This document shows positions 5,439 through 10,140 of a stretch of DNA of 10,140 nucleotides, in pieces. Source of the DNA: an archaeon (lineage in GTDB: Archaea > Iainarchaeota > Iainarchaeia > CSSED10-239); the NCBI GenBank assembly GCA_029563035.1, contig JAKQTP010000161.1, forward strand, positions 1 to 10,140, read 5' to 3'. Each line of letters begins with the position of its first letter. The stretch's first letter is position 1. The notes under the pieces are model-generated. The model saw only the letters and a list, made by a program, of their open reading frames with translations, searched no databases and had not been told where the DNA came from. The position numbers and the translations under genes are program-made.

Positions 5439-6472
5439 CACCTTAGTCCACTGTCACCAGTGGGGCTGACTATATCTTACTCTCATAATACACTTTAAAA
5501 TTACAATAGACTTTATTTTTTTTTAAACATTCTCTCAAATAATGTGTAACATTATTGATATCTTTTGATCTAGTATAGTTATTATCAATAAGCCATTTTC
5601 CACAATCTCTTGTATTTGAAAAAATTTTTTTAAAATCATCTTTTTCAATTATTATATTAGTAGTTGCTACAGACTCAGATAAAGTAAATCTCTTAATATT
5701 GTGACGATTTAAAATCTTATCAATAGAACTATGATCACATCCTATAATTTTTGCCACTTTTCTTGCTGACTTTAAATCATAATATTTTTGAATAATATAT
5801 TCTTCATCCCAGTTATATAATTCTACTAATCTTCCACCCAAAGTGGAGTTATAGCCGTCAAAATAACTATTATAATATTCAATCCAATATTTTTCTCTTT
5901 CATCTAATTTTTCCTTTTCTACTTCTTCTATCATTTCAAAAGAAAAATTTTCGATACCATATTTTTTAAAAGCTTTATATAAAACGATTTGAGAGAAATA
6001 CTCTTTATTATAATTTAGCCGATGCTGACGAAACCTTTCTTCATAATTCTTAATTGTCTGTCCAACATAGACTTTTCCATTAATTTTATTTGTAATTTTA
6101 TAAATGTATCCCATAATAAACACCTCTTTAATTGTTTAAATAATAGTCTACTATGAGAGTCTTTGCACTTCGGATGGCGGTCATCTCCACCCTACTCTAC
6201 TTAGTTATTCATAACAATATTACTATTGCTATTATCCTTTCGATAGTCGATGCACCTTCAACTCCCATATTGTTTCTCCAATATGGAAGTAGCTTGGCAC
6301 AGGGTTGTCTTTAACATTTTCGGCATTAAAAGATTCCCCTGTTAGCTGATTTACTATTTGTCATTTCCTACAAATCCTAAGCGTTAAATCAACACCTTAG
6401 ACCACAAGTTCACAAAGTTGTTTTCTTCTATATTACTATAAAAGGGAGACTTTTAAACTATAAATTAAGTTA
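5439..6472 (-). ncRNA. Group I intron 1 in dnaE (1034 nt), hosting a GIY-YIG endonuclease gene
   Basis: The 5' splice site follows T6473. Exon GGAGAT pairs with intron GTCTCC (6450-6445) in a 6-bp P1 ending in the expected U.G wobble. The intron ends at G5439. Exon 2 begins TTTTAAA, which pairs over 7 bp (P10) with TTTAAAA just before the P1 guide. Other group I marks: a likely P7 from GACTA (6148-6144) and TAGTC (5472-5468) within AAGATATAGTC, the classic 'S' element; a P9-type hairpin CCACTG-GTGA-CAGTGG (5464-5449) with a GNRA-type loop; and a strong hairpin CCATATTG/CAATATGG near 6263-6284. The endonuclease gene lies between the two P7 strands and its stop codon falls inside the S element. 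The roughly 340 bases from 6115 to 6472 hold only intron RNA structure; I see no other gene there. An R-like motif GCATCGACTATC at about 6250-6240 is an alternative 5' P7 strand, so the exact fold is less certain than the splice sites. Confidence 0.88.
5470..6114 (-). CDS. GIY-YIG intron homing endonuclease
   Basis: A 214-aa protein inside intron 1. The N-terminal GIY-YIG nuclease domain (about 1-95) shows MGYIYKITNKINGKVYVGQT, the RF-x-QH stretch (Arg27) and LDEREKYWIEYYNS, which carries the catalytic Glu, followed by GYNSTLGG. The C-terminal part (about 105-214) has a helix-turn-helix-like DNA-binding segment around SARKVAKIIGCDHSSIDKIL, as in the modular DNA-binding tails of I-TevI-like enzymes. 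Such enzymes cut intronless alleles and promote intron homing; here the expected target is an intronless dnaE near the exon 1/exon 2 joint. I choose ATG 6114, preceded by AAAGAGGTG; an in-frame GTG at 6123 would overlap that site. The last codons and the TAG stop overlap the P7/S element of the intron, so protein C-terminus and ribozyme core share sequence. No promoter is visible directly upstream, so expression probably comes from dnaE read-through. Confidence 0.9.
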   Translation of the reverse strand: MGYIYKITNKINGKVYVGQTIKNYEERFRQHRLNYNKEYFSQIVLYKAFKKYGIENFSFEMIEEVEKEKLDEREKYWIEYYNSYFDGYNSTLGGRLVELYNWDEEYIIQKYYDLKSARKVAKIIGCDHSSIDKILNRHNIKRFTLSESVATTNIIIEKDDFKKIFSNTRDCGKWLIDNNYTRSKDINNVTHYLRECLKKNKVYCNFKVYYESKI

Positions 6473-7787
6473 ATCTCCAATGTTGTAAGTTATATTGTAA
6501 GGGGTTGACTTGTACAATATCTAACAAATAACAAGATAAAAAGCCAGATGCTGAACCTCTGCCAGGAGGCATTATACTTTCTGCATCCCAAAAGATATCC
6601 ACTACCTCTTTAAAAGTATTAAAGTAACTAGCAATTGTTACATCACTTTTTTCAGATAAATATTCTAATATATCGGCTTCTGTTTCTAACCTATCTAATG
6701 TAACATCACTTTCTAATTTTTTTTCGTATAAACTATCTAGGCAACTATTAACCCAGTACCTTTTTTGAATATTGTCACTATCTAAATATTTTCTTAAAGT
6801 TTTTTGTTGAACACTAGGGTAATTGCCAATATCAAATATTTTTATGTCATTGAACTCTGGAATAATTGGGGCTTTAAAAATACTATATTCTCCAATTTTT
6901 TCGGCAAGTGATAAAGAGTTTCTAAAAAACTCTTCAACTCTATCTTCATTACAAACATTAAATAAGTTTTGTTTTATTTCGTTATCTGTCTGTAAATAAG
7001 CATAGCGATAAAATTTATCGGTTTCTCTATCCTTACCTTTGTTAGAGTTAAGAAAAGCTGAATGTGCACGCCTATTCTCTGGTCTGAGATAATGGGCGTC
7101 AGAGCCAACAACACATTTTAAACCTTTAAAGTCGGCAAAGTTTAAAAGGATTTGATTTACTACGGTTTGTTCCTCTGTTTCTGCTGGCGATAACTCTATA
7201 TAAAAATCATCACCAAAGATAGAAACCATTTCATCAGTAAAAGCTATCATTTCTTGTTTTACTTTGCTTTCCAATTCTTTGTCTTTCGTTTTTGATACCT
7301 TGGATAAAGACAAAGCTCTGTTTTGCATATAACCCCCTAAACAGGCGGTACAAGCTATCACTTCACCCTTATAATCTTCCATTACTCCTTGCAATTCTTT
7401 TATGGTTGTAGGTACACGTTCCATTTTGCCTGTTTTCCAACCTTGTAGATTAGCAAGACTGGATAGTATAGAAAGTGCGTGATAACCTCTTAAACTTTTT
7501 GCTATAAGAATAAAATGAAAATATTTTTCAATATTTTCTCTGTCCTCAACTAAATAAATCTCATTACCTAAAGCAACTTTAAATTCCTTAGGCAATTCGC
7601 CCTTCTCTTTTAATTCTTTCTCTAATCTAAATAATCTCGGAGCACTGGCTAGGCTTTCATGGTCTGTTATTGCTAAACCAGATAAACCCATCTCATTTGC
7701 TTTTAATAGCAGTTTGTCTATTTTATTTGTACTATCCAATAAACGTTTATTGGAAAATTCGGTATGTGTGTGTGTTTCAAATCTCAT
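6473..7787 (-). CDS. dnaE: DNA polymerase III alpha subunit, exon 1 (PHP domain and start of catalytic palm)
   Basis: Exon 1 encodes residues 1-438 plus the first base of codon 439. It starts at ATG 7787 after an AAGAAGG ribosome binding site. Residues 1 to about 235 are the PHP domain: HTHTEFSN (H6, H8), ITDHES (D42, H43), LGNEIY (E76), H91, TACLGG (C149) and GSDAHY (D230, H232). The metal ligands look complete, so an active PHP (metal-dependent phosphoesterase or proofreading) site is plausible. The palm begins with the PPGRGSASG loop (407-415) and VNPLQYNLQHWR, which in DnaE comes shortly before the catalytic Asp pair. The frame runs past the exon into intron 1 to a false stop at 6465 (adding L-T). 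The exon end at 6473 is fixed by the P1 pairing of GGAGAT with GTCTCC in the intron. Assembled with exons 2 and 3 the protein is 1310 aa, slightly longer than typical bacterial DnaE (about 1100-1160). It is the replicative polymerase of this element. An independent PHP protein is ruled out by the palm motifs at its end. Confidence 0.92.
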
Positions 7788-7818
7788 TATATACCTTCTT
7801 TCTTTATTTAATATAGTA

Positions 7819-7847
7819 ATTATAACACATTTCTGTTAATTTGTCAA
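7819..7847 (-). promoter_or_regulatory. Promoter for dnaE
   Basis: On the minus strand TTGACA (7847-7842) and TATAAT (7824-7819) are separated by 17 bases, with TGT directly before the -10 box (extended -10). Both hexamers match the sigma-A/70 consensus completely. The -35 box overlaps the TGA stop of the recJ-like gene. A ribosome binding site (AAGAAGG) precedes the dnaE ATG by about 7 bases. Confidence 0.8.
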
Positions 7848-9580
7848 ATGATAAAAAATTCTTCCTCTGAAGGCTTTTTCTCAATTATTTGCAATTCATA
7901 TTGCTTTATATTCAGTTGTTTTTTAATTTTATTGTTCCAAAAATTAATGGACGGTTCACAAATTGCCGTTAATTTGCCAACTTTACAAGTATCAATTAAG
8001 TCAGCGAAATCCTTATCCATAAATTTTAACACTGAAAAATAATCAAAAGTAATTTCTGATGTATCTTTTTTTGAACCTTTTATCCTTATATCTCTGGCAT
8101 TTATATTTAATTCTATAGCAATTTCTGGTTTTGGGTTGCCCTTTCCATACATATCATCATTTGCCCCTAAATTTTCTATAAGAATATCTATATCTTCATC
8201 TTCATTACCTCTTATAAAATCAACATAATAAACAGTATTATTCTTTAATTCTACCATATCATTATTTATTTTTTCTATTAATATAGAAATATTTTCTTCA
8301 TTTATAGAGACTCCAAAGGCACTTCCATGCCCTTGTGCATAATTAACAAGACCACTTTCGTTTAAATAATCTTTTAAATTTTCTATAGGGTGACCTTCAC
8401 AATTTCTTGCCGAACCTTGTAGTCCATTCTTTGTTTTTACTAAATATAGAACAGGCTTTTTAAAGTGTGCAGTGAGGTTCATAGCAATTAAACCATTAAC
8501 TGCTTTTTCATCTTCATCTTTTAGAACTTTTTGGCAGATAATTATTTCATTTTTATCTTGACCTTCTTTTTCTATTTCTTTTAATGCCTTAGTAAAACAT
8601 CTTTTCACCGCTCTATCTTGAACATTTTTTGTTTTAATGGTTTCTTCAACCATTTCTTCAGCTAAGGTTTGATATCTAGTGTTAACTATTTTTGTTCCTT
8701 CATTTTCAAGCATTGAAGTAAACAGCTTTTCTTTTTGTTCCTTTGTTCCAAATCTTATTAAACTATTGATAAGTGGAGCAATATAAAAAGATATTCCTTG
8801 AGGGTTCACATCTTCGCCAACTAAACATGATTGTTTTAATATAGCTGATTTTAAAAAGGGGTTGTTAAACTCTTTTAATCCTTTTGTAATTATCCATCTA
8901 TTTTCTAAAGTTGTAATATCCAATATATCACTTACAATAGAAGTTGCCGCCAAATCATAATAGAAATTACTATAATTTACATTAAATTTTGTATCTAAGT
9001 ATTGTACAAATTTTAAAACAACACCCCCTCCAGAAAGGGCTTTATTTGGATAATCATCTAATTGAGGATTTACAATAGCAATACAATCATTATCTTCCAA
9101 TTCTTTTTCACTTTCATGATGGTCTAGTATTATTAAGTCTATAGAATTGTTATAGAGTTTTTCCTGTTCTTCTATATCATTTGTTCCTGCGTCTGGAACT
9201 ATTACCAAATTGCAATAGTTTTTTATAAAAAAGTTTACACTATCTTTAAGTCCATGCTCTTTTCCTTCGTGAACAAAGAATACATAGTTTAAATCTTTGT
9301 TTATTTTTAAAAGATAATTTAATAATATTGATGCCGAACAAAAGCCATCAGCATCACTATCAACTAAAAAGCCAATCTTTTTATCTAAATTATTTTTTAA
9401 TATTTGATATGCTTTTTCTATGTTATTTAGTAAGATTGAGCTATGTTCATTGCTTTCTGTTGGATTGTAGTATTTATCCCAATTTTCCTCGTTTGTAATT
9501 CCTCTAGCAAGAACTAACTCTTTAAAATAGTTCTTGAATTGCCTAATATTCTTGGCTTCTTCTTTTAATTTAATATTCAT
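7844..9580 (-). CDS. recJ: RecJ-like single-stranded-DNA exonuclease (DHH/DHHA1 family)
   Basis: A 578-aa DHH-superfamily phosphoesterase. Visible motifs in order: DSDADG (74-79, motif I), DAG (130-132), ILDHHES (DHH at 153-155), a glycine-rich ALSGGGVVLKF segment (181-191), SDILD (217-221), then a C-terminal DHHA1 region with GSARNCEGH (389-397) and QGHGSAFGVS (416-425, the GGHxxAAG-type nucleic-acid-binding motif). These are the metal-binding and substrate motifs of RecJ, a 5'-3' exonuclease on single-stranded DNA used in recombination and repair. All DHH acidic/His ligands I can recognise are present, so it looks active. I place the start at ATG 9580, which follows AAAGGA with a 9-base spacing; an in-frame TTG at 9598 would add six residues but overlaps that ribosome binding site. 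The TGA stop overlaps the dnaE promoter -35 box. Position between primase and polymerase supports a replication/recombination role. Length is typical of bacterial RecJ. An oligoribonuclease-type DHH protein is less likely because of the size. Confidence 0.88.
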   Translation of the reverse strand: MNIKLKEEAKNIRQFKNYFKELVLARGITNEENWDKYYNPTESNEHSSILLNNIEKAYQILKNNLDKKIGFLVDSDADGFCSASILLNYLLKINKDLNYVFFVHEGKEHGLKDSVNFFIKNYCNLVIVPDAGTNDIEEQEKLYNNSIDLIILDHHESEKELEDNDCIAIVNPQLDDYPNKALSGGGVVLKFVQYLDTKFNVNYSNFYYDLAATSIVSDILDITTLENRWIITKGLKEFNNPFLKSAILKQSCLVGEDVNPQGISFYIAPLINSLIRFGTKEQKEKLFTSMLENEGTKIVNTRYQTLAEEMVEETIKTKNVQDRAVKRCFTKALKEIEKEGQDKNEIIICQKVLKDEDEKAVNGLIAMNLTAHFKKPVLYLVKTKNGLQGSARNCEGHPIENLKDYLNESGLVNYAQGHGSAFGVSINEENISILIEKINNDMVELKNNTVYYVDFIRGNEDEDIDILIENLGANDDMYGKGNPKPEIAIELNINARDIRIKGSKKDTSEITFDYFSVLKFMDKDFADLIDTCKVGKLTAICEPSINFWNNKIKKQLNIKQYELQIIEKKPSEEEFFII

Positions 9581-9614
9581 TTTTATAATTCCTTTCAATT
9601 TTTATTATATTTAT

Positions 9615-9643
9615 ATTATAGCATATTTATTATGAAAAGTCAA
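9615..9643 (-). promoter_or_regulatory. Promoter for recJ-like gene
   Basis: Reading the minus strand, TTGACT (9643-9638) and TATAAT (9620-9615) are separated by exactly 17 bases, and TGC directly precedes the -10 box (extended -10). This is a near-perfect housekeeping sigma (sigma-A/70) promoter. The -35 hexamer lies within the last codons of the primase gene. The expected start of transcription is about 30 bases ahead of the recJ ATG. Confidence 0.75.
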
Positions 9644-10139
9644 TACGTTTACTATATAATTTTTTAAATGTTTCTGCCCCTTTATCAATTGGTGCATCTT
9701 TATTTTCTAAAAGATTTTGGCTATCCCAAATAAAACTTGTTTTAACGAATTTGCCCGCTTTTCTTGCTTCTTTTTCGTATTTTTCAAATAGTTTATTTTG
9801 TTTTTTATAGTCGTTATTTTCATAATCTCTATCGAAACAAAGAACTATTTCTCTTAAATTTGGAATTTTTAATAGTAAATTTAATTGCCATTCTCCCAAT
9901 TGATTATTACAAGTGGCAACTGAATTATTAAAATTAAAAAAAGAACCCATCTTCATAACGCTTTTTTCTGCCTCAAAAACAAAAACCGTACCAGTCTTTG
10001 AAATATCTTCCTTATTAAAGTTTAAACCGTATAAATTTAGTCTTAAAGGATGATTGAACTTTTTATCACCTATAATAAAAGGACAATATTTTGCATGAGC
10101 ATCAGCGTCTAAATTTCTAACTCTTATACCAATTAATCT
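9630..10139 (-). CDS. DnaG-like TOPRIM primase, C-terminal part (truncated by window edge)
   Basis: The frame is open from the window edge (first full codon at 10139) to a TAA at 9630, giving 169 visible residues; the N-terminus lies outside the window. The Met at 9956 is internal, because the frame continues upstream without a stop through IGIRVRNLDAD, the LRLNLYGLNF segment and TVFVFEAEKSVM. This order matches the TOPRIM core of DnaG-type primases: an 'IGIRxR' strand, a 'YGL' turn, then an acidic residue after a hydrophobic strand (VFEAEKS, about residues 54-60) and a DxD metal-binding pair in VLCFDRDYE (about 103-105). Primases of this family make RNA primers for replication, usually next to a helicase; no helicase is visible here. 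It is the first gene of the replication block recJ-dnaE. The recJ promoter -35 box sits inside its last codons. A general TOPRIM protein is the main alternative to a true primase. Confidence 0.75.
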   Translation of the reverse strand, partial: RLIGIRVRNLDADAHAKYCPFIIGDKKFNHPLRLNLYGLNFNKEDISKTGTVFVFEAEKSVMKMGSFFNFNNSVATCNNQLGEWQLNLLLKIPNLREIVLCFDRDYENNDYKKQNKLFEKYEKEARKAGKFVKTSFIWDSQNLLENKDAPIDKGAETFKKLYSKRIDFS

Positions 10140-10140
10140 A

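Noticed and set aside
4562..6472. A split DnaE joined by trans-splicing inteins, or two separate polymerase subunit genes
   Set aside because: No intein motifs flank the halves, and the apparent start codon of the second half is preceded by a stop and overlaps the terminal G of a group I intron. P1 and P10 pairings explain both joints at the RNA level.
7848..8042. Plus-strand ORF of 64 aa
   Set aside because: Antisense to the end of the recJ-like gene, without recognisable domain or ribosome binding site.
9581..9598. TTG start at 9598 adding six residues to RecJ
   Set aside because: The AAAGGA ribosome binding site lies within those codons and is well spaced for ATG 9580.

Overview
The window looks like part of a large, AT-rich bacteriophage (or phage-like plasmid) genome with a Firmicutes host, plausibly a clostridium. 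The reasons are the AGGAGG-type ribosome binding sites, consensus TTGAC(A/T)-17-TATAAT promoters, phage-style group I introns with homing endonucleases, and an IStron, an element class best known from Clostridium. The host assignment is inference. Every supported gene is on the minus strand, so the window reads from 10140 down to 1. Layout in transcription order: a DnaG-like TOPRIM primase (C-terminal part, 9630-10139); a RecJ-like DHH exonuclease (7844-9580); a PHP-family DNA polymerase III alpha subunit (DnaE) between 7787 and 1973, broken into three exons; a 66-aa hypothetical protein (1708-1908); a 45-aa ORF (1571-1708) overlapping it by one base; and an IStron carrying an intact tnpB (about 16-1573). 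The first three genes form a replication cassette: priming, 5'-3' single-strand exonuclease/repair, and polymerization. The most informative feature is the polymerase gene. What look like two separate ORFs (6465-7787 and 1973-4564) are one gene interrupted twice, just before the catalytic Asp-x-Asp motif. Intron 1 (5439-6472, 1034 nt) carries a GIY-YIG endonuclease and intron 2 (4562-5409, 848 nt) carries a NUMOD4/HNH endonuclease. Between them is a 29-nt micro-exon (5410-5438) that encodes F-LNKERVELP. All four splice sites are fixed by reading frame plus P1 and P10 pairings visible in the sequence. The joined product is 1310 aa, with WRFLNKERVELPDIDCDLD across the joints. Downstream, the 45-aa ORF runs into a third group I intron core (P1, P4, P7, P8, P9 recognisable) followed by tnpB and terminal hairpins, with no tnpA. 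This is a TnpB-only IStron: an RNA that could self-splice and could also supply an omega-RNA for the TnpB nuclease. tnpB has its own consensus promoter between the intron core and its start codon. Four promoters of the same design (17-bp spacer, TGn extended -10) lie ahead of recJ, dnaE, the 66-aa gene and tnpB. Three independent self-splicing mobile elements in about 6.5 kb of a replication region is unusually dense.
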